Source: Blastocatellia bacterium AA13
GTDB lineage: Bacteria > Acidobacteriota > Blastocatellia > UBA7656
Direction of reading: 5' to 3'
Length of the DNA stretch: 64,000 bases
Assembly (NCBI GenBank): GCA_003222245.1
Contig: QHVH01000006.1
Coordinates: forward strand, 1 to 64,000
Below the pieces are notes generated by a model. That model was given only the letters and a program-made list of their open reading frames with translations. It had not been told where the DNA came from and did not search any database. Positions 27,127 through 37,924 of the stretch are shown here, piece by piece; the stretch's first letter is position 1, and each line of letters starts with the position of its first letter. The position numbers were made by a program, and so were the translations under genes.

Positions 27127-28848
27127 ATGGTTAATCAACAAGTAACCGACGAACGAAAGATATTTCAGGACAGCGTAACACCGCTTCCGGAGGAAGAAGG
27201 ACTCACCCATGAAGGATTCTTAATGAAAAGAGTCGAACCGCGGCATCGCGATGAGACGATGACCCTCTTTTTCTCGCTGGCGATCGCACCCGAGAAGCTG
27301 GCCGAGTTGGAAGAGAGAGTAGCCAAAGGCGAGGTGCTGTCCCGAGCCCAACTGCAAAAGCGATACGCTCCACCGGCGTCAGCGCGAAAAGAGGTCGTGG
27401 CGTGGTTGCGGAAACAGGGTTTCAAGATCACCGAGATCTCGAAAAATGGGATTGGCGTGTACACAAAGGCGAGCGTCGATCTTATAGAGAAAACTCTCGG
27501 TGTGACGACGACGCGTGTGACCAAGGAAGGCATTACGTACACCGCGGCGCAAAACGCTCCGAGCCTGCCTGCTTCGATCGGTAACTACATACACGCGATA
27601 ATCGGGCTGCAGCCGTTTCGACATGCCCAAAAGCAAAACAGAAGAGTGATGCCGTCCGGTGGAAATCACGCGTCGCTGGTTGCGGCAGGCGGGGCTGCAG
27701 CGGCCTTGAAAAGGAGCGTGAAGGGCGTCTCCAAAAAAGGAACAACAAAGAAGACCACCTCCAAGATGTCCGAAAGCACGCCCCGCGCGTCGCCCAATAT
27801 TCCGAATTCACCGCCGTATATGGTTAAAGAAATCCTCAAGGCGTATAACGCCGACTCTCTGTCCGTAACCGGCAAAGGACAGACGATTGCGATATTGATT
27901 GATACGTTTCCGAACGAAGCGGACTTGAAGGCTTTCTGGAAGGCCAACAACTTACCGGTCACTATTAAGCAGATCCAGGGGGTCAACGTCAAAGGCGGCT
28001 ATCTGCCTCCGCTCGAAAGCGAAGAGACGCTGGATGTGGAATGGTCCAGCGGAATTGCTCCTGGAGCGACTATCAGGGTCTATGCGGCCGGCTCGCTCCA
28101 GTTGCCCGATCTTGATCTGGCTCTCGATCGGATCATCTCCGAGGTCCCCTATTATCCCAGCATGCGTCAGCTATCGATTAGCCTTGGAATCGGTGAACTC
28201 TATATGGCGCCGGCCGAAGTGGCCACGCAACACACAAAGTTTCTGTGGCTGTCCGCGCTTGGAGTGAACGTATTCATTTCCAGCGGCGATGCGGGCTCGA
28301 ATCCCGACCGCACAGGCCATCAGGCGACCGGCGCCACTCAGGTGGAGTATCAGTCCTCTGATACCAATGTGATCGCGGTCGGCGGCACTACGCTGACTCT
28401 CACACCAAAGGGCGCCGTGCAGAGCGAAGTTGCCTGGTCCGGCGGCGGCGGCGGCAAGAGCGTGCTCTTCGCCCGGCCTTCCTGGCAAACCGGAGTTGGA
28501 GTGCCGGCAGGAAACGAACGACTCGTTCCAGACGTGAGCTTCGCGGCCGATCCGACGCATGGGTGTTTTCTGGTTTTTCAGGGGCAAGTAATTCAGTCCG
28601 GTGGAACGAGTTGGAGCGCGCCGGTGTGGGCCGGCTTCTGCGCTTTGATCAACGAAGCGCGCCTCAAGGCGAAGAAGCCGCCGCTGCCGTTTTTGAACAC
28701 CGTGCTCTATCCATTGTTGGGCTCGTCCAGCTTCAGGGATATTGATACCGGAACGAACGGCGCTTTCACGGCCGGGCCGGGATATGACCTGGTCACCGGC
28801 CTCGGAGTGCCGAGCGTGAAAGACTTGATCAGCGCACTGACCCAATAA
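27127..28848 (+). CDS. S53 (sedolisin/kumamolisin) serine-carboxyl peptidase
   Basis: 573 residues. The ATG at 27127 has GGAGGA upstream; an earlier start at 27073 lacks this. Residues 30-190 are the pro-domain (RHRDETMTLFFSLAIAPEKLAELE). A Lys/Thr/Ser linker follows, then the catalytic domain with E299 and D303 in ESEETLDVEW, oxyanion D388 in ISSGDAGS and nucleophile S495 in GGTSWSAP. The C-terminal GPGYDLVTGLGVP is the Ca2+ site region. These enzymes mature by self-cleavage at acid pH. No classical signal peptide is visible before the pro-domain. Confidence 0.93.
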   Translation: MVNQQVTDERKIFQDSVTPLPEEEGLTHEGFLMKRVEPRHRDETMTLFFSLAIAPEKLAELEERVAKGEVLSRAQLQKRYAPPASARKEVVAWLRKQGFKITEISKNGIGVYTKASVDLIEKTLGVTTTRVTKEGITYTAAQNAPSLPASIGNYIHAIIGLQPFRHAQKQNRRVMPSGGNHASLVAAGGAAAALKRSVKGVSKKGTTKKTTSKMSESTPRASPNIPNSPPYMVKEILKAYNADSLSVTGKGQTIAILIDTFPNEADLKAFWKANNLPVTIKQIQGVNVKGGYLPPLESEETLDVEWSSGIAPGATIRVYAAGSLQLPDLDLALDRIISEVPYYPSMRQLSISLGIGELYMAPAEVATQHTKFLWLSALGVNVFISSGDAGSNPDRTGHQATGATQVEYQSSDTNVIAVGGTTLTLTPKGAVQSEVAWSGGGGGKSVLFARPSWQTGVGVPAGNERLVPDVSFAADPTHGCFLVFQGQVIQSGGTSWSAPVWAGFCALINEARLKAKKPPLPFLNTVLYPLLGSSSFRDIDTGTNGAFTAGPGYDLVTGLGVPSVKDLISALTQ

Positions 28849-29037
28849 GGACTCGTTAGAAGAAAATCAGTTTTGATGCCGTCAGGTCGATGGTTGAGGC
28901 TAAGGTGTAGTCTCGGAAGAGTTGGCCGCGATCAACTTGCCCGAGCCGCCTTGCCTTGCTATCTAAGAGCTCTCTCTCTTGGAGACCGCACGACATAGGT
29001 GGGAACATATTGTGATATGCTTCCGCCGAGGTGTTCT

Positions 29038-29589
29038 ATGAGTACAACCATACAGTCAATGACAGCGGCTGATTTGCTCGGAATGCCCAATGATGGGTTC
29101 CGCTATGAGCTTGTGAAAGGAGAATTGAGAAAAATGGCTCCGGCCGGACATGAGCACGGAAGGATAGCAGCCAGATTTACATGGCGCCTGGCACAGCACG
29201 TCGAGACTAACAGGCTGGGCGCTGTTTACGCGGCGGAGACGGCGTTCTTGATTTCAAGAAATCCAGATACCGTGCGTGCTCCTGATGTGGCATTTGTGAG
29301 TCAAATATGTATCGATAAAATCGGTAAGGTCGCAGGATATTGGCCGGGTGCGCCGGAACTTGCCGTGGAGATTATCTCGCCGGGAGATACCTATACAGAG
29401 GTTGAAGAAAAGGCAATAGAATGGTTGGATGCTGGGGCAGCAACCGTTCTCGCGGTCAATCCACGACACCCTAGTGTGACGGTATATCGATCACGTAATG
29501 ATATAGCCATCTTAGACCAAGACGCCGTTCTTGATCTCGACGACACGGTTCCCGGCTTCAGGATCGCCGTCAAGAATGTCTTCAACTAA
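29038..29589 (+). CDS. Uma2-family (DUF820) nuclease-like protein
   Basis: 183 residues. MTAADLLGMPNDGFRYELVKGEL, then RAPDVAFVSQ, PELAVEIISPGDTYTEVEEKAIEWLDAGAATVLAVNP and the C-terminal DTVPGFRI are the signatures of the PD-(D/E)XK-like Uma2 family; D (in RAPDV) and the E-I-(I/V) strand supply the predicted metal site. Family members are numerous in Cyanobacteria and Acidobacteriota-like genomes, mostly of unknown role. Start chosen at the ATG before the conserved N-terminus. Confidence 0.9.
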   Translation: MSTTIQSMTAADLLGMPNDGFRYELVKGELRKMAPAGHEHGRIAARFTWRLAQHVETNRLGAVYAAETAFLISRNPDTVRAPDVAFVSQICIDKIGKVAGYWPGAPELAVEIISPGDTYTEVEEKAIEWLDAGAATVLAVNPRHPSVTVYRSRNDIAILDQDAVLDLDDTVPGFRIAVKNVFN

Positions 29590-29648
29590 ATAGCTTCTGA
29601 CGATCTTTGAGACAAATTCCATCCCGCGTGATAGATCATCCTGCTGGA

Positions 29649-30596
29649 CTAGCTGCCCGAATCAAGATGCCAGCCCACATTGACCAGATCGTCGCCGCGC
29701 CTGACAAATATCTCCGTGCCTCTGCCCTTTTGTGAAGTGCGCTTCCCGCCTATCTCGGTCTCGTAAGAATAAGTCGTATAGACGATGATCGTGTTGCCGT
29801 AGACCTGGATCTCGGTCTTCGGAAATTCCAGTCTTACGAGTTTAGCCCCGCTCTCCGCGAAGCTCTTCGCGCCGGCGAGAATGGCAGCCTTGCTTGACCA
29901 TTCATCCGAACCTTGATCGATGGCAATCGTCTCCTCTGGAATCAGCTTCTCGAGCGCCGCCCGATCGTTCGCGAACCATGCCTTCCAAACAGCCTCGCGT
30001 ACGGCCAGAATCCGCTTGCGAATCTGCGGGCCTACGCTAAGAGGCTTCGACATCTCTTTCTCGCGCCATTCCGGATCGACGATAGTATGAGAAGCCACCT
30101 GAATCCATCTCCCTTTCCGTTTTGCATAAACATCCATGATGCGGAATCTCTGCAAGGTAACGGTATCGTTTCCGACCTTGCGTACAAAGTCACCGAAGAA
30201 GGAAGCGACCGCCAAATCGGGGGCATAAAAATTCACATCGAAGTCGCTAACCTTGTAGGTCGTACCCGGTGGATAGTACCGGGTTGATTTAGATGCGCCC
30301 GCCGGCCTCGGCCACTCTATGCCGTTGGATGCCATGTAATTATCGATTCCTTTGATCGGAACACGAGAGCCTTCTAAAAAGCCTCGCCAGTCCTCCGAGT
30401 GTGTCGCATAGATTTTATCGACATCGCCGTCGATGAATGCCTGAAAAATGCTTTCTATATGAGCACGAATCGCGGCGCTATCCGCGATGCGGTCTTCTTT
30501 GCCGTCTCCATTCGCCGGATTAATAGCAGCTGCTGGGGCGACGGTGAATGCGGTTCCCAAAAGCGCAAGCAAGAAAATTATAGTACGCAAGGTCAT
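29649..30596 (-). CDS. Secreted protein with two NTF2-like domains
   Basis: 315 residues. The ATG at 30596 has GGGAGG upstream and yields a signal peptide (MTLRTIIFLLALLGTAFTVA). Two NTF2-like (DUF4440/SnoaL) units follow: about 40-175 (IRAHIESIFQAFIDGDVDKIYATHSEDWRGFLEG) and 190-315 (VWKAWFANDRAALEKLIPEETIAIDQG to DDLVNVGWHLDSG). These cone-shaped folds bind small ligands or dimerise; no active site can be named. Tandem secreted NTF2 proteins are frequent in this kind of genome. Confidence 0.8.
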   Translation of the reverse strand: MTLRTIIFLLALLGTAFTVAPAAAINPANGDGKEDRIADSAAIRAHIESIFQAFIDGDVDKIYATHSEDWRGFLEGSRVPIKGIDNYMASNGIEWPRPAGASKSTRYYPPGTTYKVSDFDVNFYAPDLAVASFFGDFVRKVGNDTVTLQRFRIMDVYAKRKGRWIQVASHTIVDPEWREKEMSKPLSVGPQIRKRILAVREAVWKAWFANDRAALEKLIPEETIAIDQGSDEWSSKAAILAGAKSFAESGAKLVRLEFPKTEIQVYGNTIIVYTTYSYETEIGGKRTSQKGRGTEIFVRRGDDLVNVGWHLDSGS

Positions 30597-30782
30597 CTTT
30601 CTGAGCCTCCCAGGTGAATTTCCGACAGGGCGATTCTCGCGCGTGCGGCGGTTCGCTACAAGAGCCAATCAGCCGCCGGTCGTATATGCGCAGCCTCCTC
30701 TATCTGATCCGCACGGAATAGACCGGGCCGCCGGGATGAACTCTCCGACCGGTTAAATTCTCACTCGCCTTTAACAACAGAG

Positions 30783-32252
30783 TCAGGAGACCTTCCCAAT
30801 CGCGGATGGTCTTTGATTGAAACCGATGACTCTCTCCAGATTATGTGCCGCTGTCAGGAGCCGAGCCTCTTCGAAATGCGGACCTATGAGCTGTATCCCT
30901 ATCGGCAGTCCGGCGGTAGACGCGCCGCACGGCAGGACTATGGCGGGAACTCCCGCGAGGTTTACGGTCACGGTATAGATGTCCTGGAGGTACATTTTCA
31001 ACGGATCGTCGATGAGCTCGCCGATTTCGAACGCCGTGGTAGGTGCAACGGGCGTCGCAATGATATCGCAGAGCGAAAATGCTTCCCGAAAATCTTTATC
31101 GATCAACGAACGCACTTTCTGAGCCTTGCCGTAGTATTGATCATAGTAACCCGCGGACAGAGCATAGGTCCCGAGCATAATCCGCCGCTTTACTTCCGCT
31201 CCAAACCCCTCATCCCTGGTGCGACAGTACATTTCTCTCAGACTTGATCCTGTTTCGGCGCGGAACCCATATCGAACGCCGTCATAGCGAGCCAGATTGG
31301 ACGAGGCCTCCGCCGTCGCAATCAAATAATAGACCGGCACTGCGTACTCGGTATGCGGCAGGCTTATATCAATGATGCCGGCGCCTAGCTCTTCGAATTT
31401 GTTTATCGCTGCTTCGACTCGCGTTTTGACTTCAGGATCCAGTCCTTCACCGAAGTATTCGCGAGGAACTCCAACCTTGAGACCGCGAAGCTCTTCTTGG
31501 AGCAAAGCAACATAATCCGGGACAGGGACACGGCTCGATGTCGAATCGCATGGATCGTGTCCCGCGATCGCCTTCAATATTTCGGCTGCGTCTTCAACTC
31601 GGTTTGCGAATGGACCTATATGATCGAGTGACGATCCGTACGACATCAGACCGTAGCGCGATACGCGTCCGTAGGTAGGCTTCAATCCAACAACGCCGCA
31701 GAAACCGGCGGGTTGGCGAATCGATCCTCCAGTGTCCGATCCAAGCGAGGCGGTCGTCATTCCCGCGGAGACCACGACGGCCGATCCTCCGGAAGAGCCT
31801 CCGGGTACTCGCGCCGTATCCCAGGGATTTTTAACCGTGCCGTAGGCGGAGTTCTCGGTCGAGGAGCCCATTGCGAACTCATCGCAGTTTGTCTTTCCTA
31901 CGACAATCGCTCCAGCGGCCTCCAGTTTCTTAACCGCGGTTGCCGTGTAAGGTGGAATGTAGTTGTAGAGAATTCGTGAGCCGCCGGTTGCTCTTGTTCC
32001 TTCGATTACGATAACATCTTTGACAGCCAGCATTGTTCCGGCCAGCGGCGGGAGCGAATCCCCGCGCTGCGCGGCCAGATCCAATTCGTCAGCGCGCGCC
32101 AGCGCGGAGTCCGACATCACCGTAAGAACTGCATTCAAGTCCGCCAGTTGCTGCATTCGTTCGAGCGCGGTTCGGCAGACATCGCTTGCCTTGAGTCGTC
32201 CCGCGGCGAGCTCTTCACGAAGAGACTTGATTGAGAATTCCCTGAGATCCAT
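30783..32252 (-). CDS. gatA: Aspartyl/glutamyl-tRNA amidotransferase subunit A
   Basis: Releases ammonia from glutamine for the GatCAB complex that converts misacylated Glu-tRNA(Gln) or Asp-tRNA(Asn). 489 residues starting at [18 protein letters not shown]. The amidase signature is complete: catalytic Lys in [23 protein letters not shown], and the Ser pair in [15 protein letters not shown]-type start context (GAGGTGAG) precedes the ATG. gatB and gatC are not adjacent. asnS lies upstream, 95 bases away. Confidence 0.95.
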   Translation of the reverse strand: MDLREFSIKSLREELAAGRLKASDVCRTALERMQQLADLNAVLTVMSDSALARADELDLAAQRGDSLPPLAGTMLAVKDVIVIEGTRATGGSRILYNYIPPYTATAVKKLEAAGAIVVGKTNCDEFAMGSSTENSAYGTVKNPWDTARVPGGSSGGSAVVVSAGMTTASLGSDTGGSIRQPAGFCGVVGLKPTYGRVSRYGLMSYGSSLDHIGPFANRVEDAAEILKAIAGHDPCDSTSSRVPVPDYVALLQEELRGLKVGVPREYFGEGLDPEVKTRVEAAINKFEELGAGIIDISLPHTEYAVPVYYLIATAEASSNLARYDGVRYGFRAETGSSLREMYCRTRDEGFGAEVKRRIMLGTYALSAGYYDQYYGKAQKVRSLIDKDFREAFSLCDIIATPVAPTTAFEIGELIDDPLKMYLQDIYTVTVNLAGVPAIVLPCGASTAGLPIGIQLIGPHFEEARLLTAAHNLERVIGFNQRPSAIGKVS

Positions 32253-32347
32253 CTCACCTCGCTCTGCTCCGTGATTGTAGAGAGCCACAAGACCACGGTT
32301 GCCTTAGAATGCGCGAGCAATCGAGGCCGGATTTTCGAGCCGGAATT

Positions 32348-33658
32348 TTAAGGCCTGATGCTGTGAAGCATTCGCGGGAATGGAACTGTTTCGCGGATGT
32401 GCTCGATGCCGCATATCCAACGAACGCAGCGCTCAACACCCATGCCGAACCCGGAATGGGGATAGGTTCCGTACTTCCGCAAATCGACATACCACTCGAA
32501 GGCGTCCATCGGTAGATTGTGCTCGTGAATCCGCTGTACCAGCAGATCGTGCGAGACCATTCGCTGCCCGCCGCCGATGATTTCACCGTTGCCTTCGGGC
32601 GCCAGCACGTCCACTCCAAGAGCCTTTGTTGCATCTTCAGGATCGGGCTCCATGTAAAAAGCTTTCACTTGCGCAGGGTAGCGATGCACCATCACGGGCC
32701 GATCGAATTGCGAAGAGACGTAGGTCTCGTCCGGAGAGCCGAAATCGCTCCCATACTCAAAAGCGTTTTCCAACTCGCCTTTCTTATGTCCTTCATCGAG
32801 CATCTTTGCCGCTTCGTCATACGTGATGCGAGGGAACGGAGGCTTTACCGATTCGAGCTTTGTTATGTCGCGGCCGAGCGATTCCAATTCAACGGCGCGC
32901 TTCTCAATTACCCGCTGAACGATATATGACAAGAAATTTTCGGAAAGCGTCATCAGCCCATCGAGATCCATATAAGCGATTTCGGGTTCGACCATCCAGA
33001 ATTCGGTGAGATGGCGGCGTGTCTTCGATTTCTCCGCGCGGAACGCAGGCCCGAAAGTATAGACGCGGCCAAAAGCGGCAGCCGTAGCTTCGTTGTAGAG
33101 CTGCCCGGATTGCGTGAGAAAAGCCTTTTCGTCGAAATAATCGACTTCAAACAGCGTCGTCGTCCCTTCGCAAGCCGCGGGCGTAAGGATCGGAGTTTCC
33201 ATTAAAACGAAGCCATTCGAATCCAGATAATCGTGGATCGCCCTAACGACTTCGGCCCGCACTTTCAATATTGCATACGAGCGCTGCGAGCGAAGCCACA
33301 AATGGCGGTGCTCCATTAGAAATTCTATGCCGTGTTCCTTTGGAGTTATGGGATAGGGTTCGGCTATTTGAATGATGTCGACGTCGGCTACATCGAGCTC
33401 GAATACGCCGGGCCGCTTTGGATGCTCGCGCACCTTGCCGCGAACTATGATGGAGGACTCCTGCGTCAGCCGCTGAAAGTCGTTCCAAACCCTTTCATCG
33501 ACGTCCTTCTTTGAGACGACACCCTGAATGATTCCGGAGCCATCGCGAATCTCGGGGAACATAAGCTTCCCGCTGGATCGGATGTTGTAGAGCCAGCCTT
33601 TTATAGTTATGTCCTGACCGGAATGACTTGCGATATCGCTTATGTGCGTCTCACTCAT
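32348..33658 (-). CDS. asnS: Asparaginyl-tRNA synthetase
   Basis: 436 residues, normal for a bacterial enzyme. An OB-fold anticodon domain ([26 protein letters not shown]) precedes the class II core with motif 2 ([21 protein letters not shown]) and motif 3 ([15 protein letters not shown]). [11 protein letters not shown] and the absence of an Asp-specific GAD insertion favour Asn. Its presence along with GatA suggests that GatCAB serves mainly Gln-tRNA here, or both. Same direction as gatA. Confidence 0.95.
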   Translation of the reverse strand: MSETHISDIASHSGQDITIKGWLYNIRSSGKLMFPEIRDGSGIIQGVVSKKDVDERVWNDFQRLTQESSIIVRGKVREHPKRPGVFELDVADVDIIQIAEPYPITPKEHGIEFLMEHRHLWLRSQRSYAILKVRAEVVRAIHDYLDSNGFVLMETPILTPAACEGTTTLFEVDYFDEKAFLTQSGQLYNEATAAAFGRVYTFGPAFRAEKSKTRRHLTEFWMVEPEIAYMDLDGLMTLSENFLSYIVQRVIEKRAVELESLGRDITKLESVKPPFPRITYDEAAKMLDEGHKKGELENAFEYGSDFGSPDETYVSSQFDRPVMVHRYPAQVKAFYMEPDPEDATKALGVDVLAPEGNGEIIGGGQRMVSHDLLVQRIHEHNLPMDAFEWYVDLRKYGTYPHSGFGMGVERCVRWICGIEHIRETVPFPRMLHSIRP

Positions 33659-33862
33659 TAATTCCCTCTCTGATAACGTTAAAACGTAAGAACCCGGAAC
33701 AACGGAAAATATGTACCATGCTTGAGTTGATCAAAAAAAACAAGGCAGCCCACGAACGGCCTGAAGCAATGCTGAGCCCTACTTAAGGGCCAAAATCGCC
33801 CGTCGGCGCCTTCTGAGAATCTCGAGTGCGTGGTATTATTTGCCTCCCATAAAGAGGCTTAG

Positions 33863-35014
33863 ATGGCTTATCAACTCAACGAAGAAGAGCAGCTCATACT
33901 CGCGACCATTCGAAAATTCCTCGAACGAGAAGTACAGCCGGTCGCATCCGAACTCGAACACCGGAACGAATATCCTTTCGAGCTGGTCGAGCGAATGAAA
34001 GAAATCGGCCTCTTCGGAGCCAATGTTCCCGAAGCCTACGGCGGCCAGGATCTCAGCACCACCGTGTATGCAATGATCTTCGAAGAGATCGCGAGGGTAT
34101 GGATGGGGCTTGCCGGCGTCGTGGGCACGCATTCGGTTCTTTGCGACGTGCTGGCCAGGTTCGGCTCCGAGGAGCAGAAACAGCGCTTTCTGCCGGAACT
34201 CGCGCGAGCTTCGAGGCGCGGCGGAATTTGCCTGTCGGAGCCGGACGCGGGCACCGACCTTCAATCGATTCGAACCACAGCGACGCGGCACGGCGATCAC
34301 TATTTGATCAACGGCTCGAAAATGTGGGTGACCAACGGCCGCTATGGCGAGATATTCCTGCTGCTGGCGAAGACCAATAAGGATGCCGTGCCGACCCATT
34401 CCGGCATGAGCGCCTTCGTCATCGAAAAGGGCGGCGAGGGGCTTACCGTGAGCCGCGACATAGACAAGCTGGGTTATAAGAGCGTGGAGACTTGTGAGGT
34501 CCTCTTCGAAGATTTCAGAGTACCCGCGGAGAATCTTATCGGAGGCGTGGAGGGGAACGGGTTCAAGCAGGTTATGGCGGGACTCGAAGCGGAGCGGCTC
34601 AATGTCGCGGCTCGCGGACTTGGAGTAGCGCGCGCGGCCTTTGACGAAGCCATCAAGTATGCGCGGCAGCGGCGCACATTCGGCAAGCCCATCGCCGAAC
34701 ATCAGACAATACAGATAAAGCTCGCCGATATGGCGACTCGGATCGAAGCGTCTCGCTTGTTGATCTACAATGCCGCCGAAAAGAGAGATCGCGGGGAGAG
34801 GTGCGATCTCGAAGCCGGAATGGCGAAGTTATTCGCGACTGAAACGGCTCAGGAGTGTGCGCTCGAAGCGATGCGAATTCTGGGAGGCAACGGCTATGCG
34901 AAAGACTTCGCCGTGGAGCGGTTCTACCGCGATGCGCCGCTGTTGATCATCGGCGGCGGAACCAACGAACTGCAAAGACTCGTAATCGCGCGCAGGCTTC
35001 TCGAGAAGAAGTGA
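33863..35014 (+). CDS. Acyl-CoA dehydrogenase, isovaleryl-type active site
   Basis: 383 residues, FAD-dependent alpha,beta-oxidation of an acyl-CoA. It has the family blocks CLSEPDAGTDLQSIRT, KMWVTNGRYGEIF and YARQRRTFGKPIAEHQ. The usual C-terminal YEGT glutamate is Gly here (IIGGGTNELQ), as in isovaleryl-CoA dehydrogenases. The base is then expected on the G helix: E244 in GLEAERL fits this. The substrate may be a branched acyl-CoA. A MaoC hydratase lies 181 bases downstream. Confidence 0.93.
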   Translation: MAYQLNEEEQLILATIRKFLEREVQPVASELEHRNEYPFELVERMKEIGLFGANVPEAYGGQDLSTTVYAMIFEEIARVWMGLAGVVGTHSVLCDVLARFGSEEQKQRFLPELARASRRGGICLSEPDAGTDLQSIRTTATRHGDHYLINGSKMWVTNGRYGEIFLLLAKTNKDAVPTHSGMSAFVIEKGGEGLTVSRDIDKLGYKSVETCEVLFEDFRVPAENLIGGVEGNGFKQVMAGLEAERLNVAARGLGVARAAFDEAIKYARQRRTFGKPIAEHQTIQIKLADMATRIEASRLLIYNAAEKRDRGERCDLEAGMAKLFATETAQECALEAMRILGGNGYAKDFAVERFYRDAPLLIIGGGTNELQRLVIARRLLEKK

Positions 35015-35059
35015 TGCTTTGAAATGAATGAGGGGCTCCTGCTTCATAGCTGCTCATAG

Positions 35060-35125
35060 ATGCCCGCCCCTCTCCAAGATACGGTATCTCTGATAGTAAG
35101 ACGCAGCGCAAAGAGGCGCGGGCAT
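35060..35125. repeat. Nested inverted repeat, REP-like
   Basis: ATGCCCGCCCCTCT (35060-35073) and AGAGGCGCGGGCAT (35112-35125) pair with one mismatch; inside is a perfect AGATAC-G-GTATCT palindrome (35077-35089). The adjacent GGAGCCCGCCCCCTACAATT is of a type dispersed in such genomes. It may terminate or stabilise the acyl-CoA dehydrogenase transcript. Confidence 0.5.
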
Positions 35126-35195
35126 CACGGAGCCCGCCCCCTACAATTCGCCGAGATTTTGCGTTTGTCTTTGATTCACGTGAGGTGAAAAGGGA

Positions 35196-35648
35196 ATGGA
35201 ATTCGGAAGATATTACGAAGATTTCGAAATAGACGCGGTGTACAAACACTGGCCCGGCAGAACGATCGGCGAGGCTGACGACACCTGGTTCAGTCTTATC
35301 ACGATGAACCAGAACCCGCTTCATATAGATGAGCATTACGCGAGCAAGCTTCACGGCCAGCGCCTCGTAAACGGATTGCTGGTGCTCAGCATCGCCGTCG
35401 GCATGTCGGTCGCCGACGTAAGCGGAAAAGCCATCGCGAACCTCGGCTATGAAGACGTGAGGCATGTCGGGCCGACCTTTCACGGAGACACCATATACTC
35501 CGAAACAAGAGTGCTGGAAAAACGCGAGTCGGAAAGTAAATCGGATCGCGGCATTGTTTATGTTGAGACCCGCGCTCTTAATCAGCGCGACGAGACCGTG
35601 CTGACTCTGCGCAGAAGAGTGCTCGTGCCTAAACGGCCCGCGCAATAA
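35196..35648 (+). CDS. MaoC-family dehydratase
   Basis: 150 residues, hot-dog fold. DTWFSLITMNQNPLHIDEHYA carries the catalytic Asn/Asp-His pair of R-specific enoyl-CoA hydratases (NPLHIDEHYA), and GMSVADVSGKAIANLGYEDVRHVGPTF matches the mesaconyl-CoA hydratase-like group. It probably hydrates an enoyl-CoA from the neighbouring acyl-CoA dehydrogenase. Confidence 0.9.
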   Translation: MEFGRYYEDFEIDAVYKHWPGRTIGEADDTWFSLITMNQNPLHIDEHYASKLHGQRLVNGLLVLSIAVGMSVADVSGKAIANLGYEDVRHVGPTFHGDTIYSETRVLEKRESESKSDRGIVYVETRALNQRDETVLTLRRRVLVPKRPAQ

Positions 35649-35694
35649 TCTTTTGCTCTCCCTTTTGACGAATCGCTCACAGGCTGGAGTAGTC

Positions 35695-37770
35695 ATGAAC
35701 AGAAGACTCTTACTGCTTGCACTTTTTATTATTGCGCCGACGTTGGGAGCATGGCGGTTCGGCGTGAATGCGAATGCCGATGGGTTCACGCTCGAACAGG
35801 TGATGAGCTCGCCATTTCCATCCGATATGATCGCTTCGCCGCGCGGCGACAAGCTGGCCTGGGTATTCGATTCGCTGGGCAGGCGGAATATATGGATCGC
35901 GGAAGCGCCGGAGTTCAAAGGTCATTCGCTGACGCATTACGAGCGCGATGATGGACAGGACATAACCGAACCCGTGTTCTCTTCCGACGGAGCTTATATC
36001 GCTTTCGTGCGCGGCGGCCCTCCTAACTCGGCGGGCGAGATTCCAAATCCCAGCAGCGATGTTAAAGGCGCGAAGCAGGAAGTCTGGCGCGTCGACACGA
36101 AGTCGGGCGCTCTCGTCAAAATAGGCGAGGGAGCCGCGCCTCTATTCGCACCGTCGGGCTCGGCGGTGATCTATCATCATGAAGATCATCTTTGGATCGG
36201 AAGCGGACCGGGCGAGGCGGCAAAGCTCTTCGAAGTGCGAGGCGAGGTGGGCGAAGCGGTCTGGTCGCCCGACGGGCAGAAACTGGCTTTTGTTTCGACC
36301 CGCGGCGATCACAGCTTCATCGGCATATATGAACCCAAGTCATCGTCGATCAGGTTTCTCCAGAGCAGCATCGATCGCGATATCACGCCTCGATGGTCCC
36401 CGGACGGAACAAGAATCGCGTTCATTCGGCTCTTTAACGTGACCGATACCTATTCCGCGGATACCGAACGCATAATGCCCTGGTCCATTCGAGTAGTTAA
36501 TGTAACGACCGACAGCGGAAAGGAGATATGGCGCTCGGGTAAGACTGCTGTCGATTCGTTCTCCTCGATCTTTGGCGATAATGCGATTCAGTGGGCGGCG
36601 GGAGATAGGATAGTGTTCGGCTCTGAAAAGAGCGGCTGGGCTCATCTCTACTCGATATCCGCCTCAGGCGGCGACGCGATTGATCTTGTTCCCGGCAATC
36701 ACGAGATTGAAGACGTGTCGTGGTCGCCGGACAAATCGTTTCTCATCGTTTCGTCAAACGCTTCGGACATCGACAGGCGCCATCTGTGGAAGGTGAACGT
36801 AGCCGGCGGCGCGCCGCAAGTTCTGACAGAAGGGCCGAGCATTGAAGTGCATCCGGTTTTGGTCGACGGCGGGAAGCGAATCGCGTTCTTCCATGGTACT
36901 TCGAATTATCCTCTGCTCCCCTACATCGCGCCGCTGGAGGTCAGGGGCGCGAAGATGCTTGCCGCGGGAGCGCTTCCGTCTGACTTTCCCGTCGACAAGT
37001 TGATAGAGCCCGAGCAGGTTATCTTCAAAGCAGCCGACGGTGTGGAGATTCACGGGCAGTTATTCAAAGCGAAGGACGCATCGGTAAAGAGTCCCGCCAT
37101 CGTCTTCATGCACGGAGGCCCGATTCGTCAAATGCTGCTCGGATGGCACTCCCTCTATTACTATCACAACTCGTACGCGCTGAATCAGTATCTGGCCAGC
37201 CACGGATTCATCGTGCTGTCGGTGAATTACAGGGCGGGCGTCGGCTACGGCCGCGCCTTCAGAGAAGCGAAGCGCCGCGGGGCTCGGGGCGCTTCCGAGT
37301 ATCAGGACGTGCTGGCGGGGGGGATGTACCTGCGCTCACGCGATGACATCGATGCGAAAAAGATTGGATTGTGGGGCGGCTCATACGGCGGTTTCCTGAC
37401 CGCGATGGGCCTGGCGCGTAACTCGGAGGTGTTCGCGGCCGGTGTGGACATTCACGGAGTACACGACTGGAGCGTTCGGCTCGGACGCGGCGGGCCTGGA
37501 AGCGGTCCGGACATGATAAAGCTCGCGCGCGAGTCTTCGCCGATAGCATCGGTGGACAAATGGAAGTCTCCCGTTCTCCTTATTCACGGCGATGACGATC
37601 GGAACGTCGCCTTCAATCAGACGGTCGATCTCGCAAGAAAACTGCGTGACCAGGGAGTCGACTTCGAGCAATTAATAATTCCGGATGAGGTTCACGACCT
37701 TCTTCGACACGAGAGCTGGCTTCGCGTCTATCACGCAGCCGCGGATTTCTTCGAGCGAAGGTTGAAATAA
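35695..37770 (+). CDS. S9-family prolyl oligopeptidase-like peptidase
   Basis: 691 residues with a signal peptide (MNRRLLLLALFIIAPTLGAW). A beta-propeller (TolB/WD40-like; SPDGQKLAFVSTRGD, SPDGTRIAFIR, SPDKSFLIVSSNA) covers about residues 45-420, then the alpha/beta hydrolase. The triad is S563 in GGSYGG, D635 in HGDDDRNV and H667 in DEVHDLL. The start at 35695 has GGAG 5 bases upstream and gives the signal peptide. Degrades peptides, probably in the periplasm. Confidence 0.95.
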   Translation: MNRRLLLLALFIIAPTLGAWRFGVNANADGFTLEQVMSSPFPSDMIASPRGDKLAWVFDSLGRRNIWIAEAPEFKGHSLTHYERDDGQDITEPVFSSDGAYIAFVRGGPPNSAGEIPNPSSDVKGAKQEVWRVDTKSGALVKIGEGAAPLFAPSGSAVIYHHEDHLWIGSGPGEAAKLFEVRGEVGEAVWSPDGQKLAFVSTRGDHSFIGIYEPKSSSIRFLQSSIDRDITPRWSPDGTRIAFIRLFNVTDTYSADTERIMPWSIRVVNVTTDSGKEIWRSGKTAVDSFSSIFGDNAIQWAAGDRIVFGSEKSGWAHLYSISASGGDAIDLVPGNHEIEDVSWSPDKSFLIVSSNASDIDRRHLWKVNVAGGAPQVLTEGPSIEVHPVLVDGGKRIAFFHGTSNYPLLPYIAPLEVRGAKMLAAGALPSDFPVDKLIEPEQVIFKAADGVEIHGQLFKAKDASVKSPAIVFMHGGPIRQMLLGWHSLYYYHNSYALNQYLASHGFIVLSVNYRAGVGYGRAFREAKRRGARGASEYQDVLAGGMYLRSRDDIDAKKIGLWGGSYGGFLTAMGLARNSEVFAAGVDIHGVHDWSVRLGRGGPGSGPDMIKLARESSPIASVDKWKSPVLLIHGDDDRNVAFNQTVDLARKLRDQGVDFEQLIIPDEVHDLLRHESWLRVYHAAADFFERRLK

Positions 37771-37924
37771 GTAAAGGAGCGGATCAGCGACGCGAGCTGT
37801 GGAACAGGACCCACGGCCGATATATGAGTGCTTGCGACTCATTCGAATGAACGCATACGCGCGCTTGGACCATCGGGATTCGGCTGATAGAATGCCTCAC
37901 AACCCTCGTTGGTCAGGGCCTCAG

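Noticed and set aside
33836-34702. 288-codon minus-strand open frame
   Set aside because: It lies wholly antisense to the acyl-CoA dehydrogenase, which has clear family motifs; this is a codon-bias shadow.
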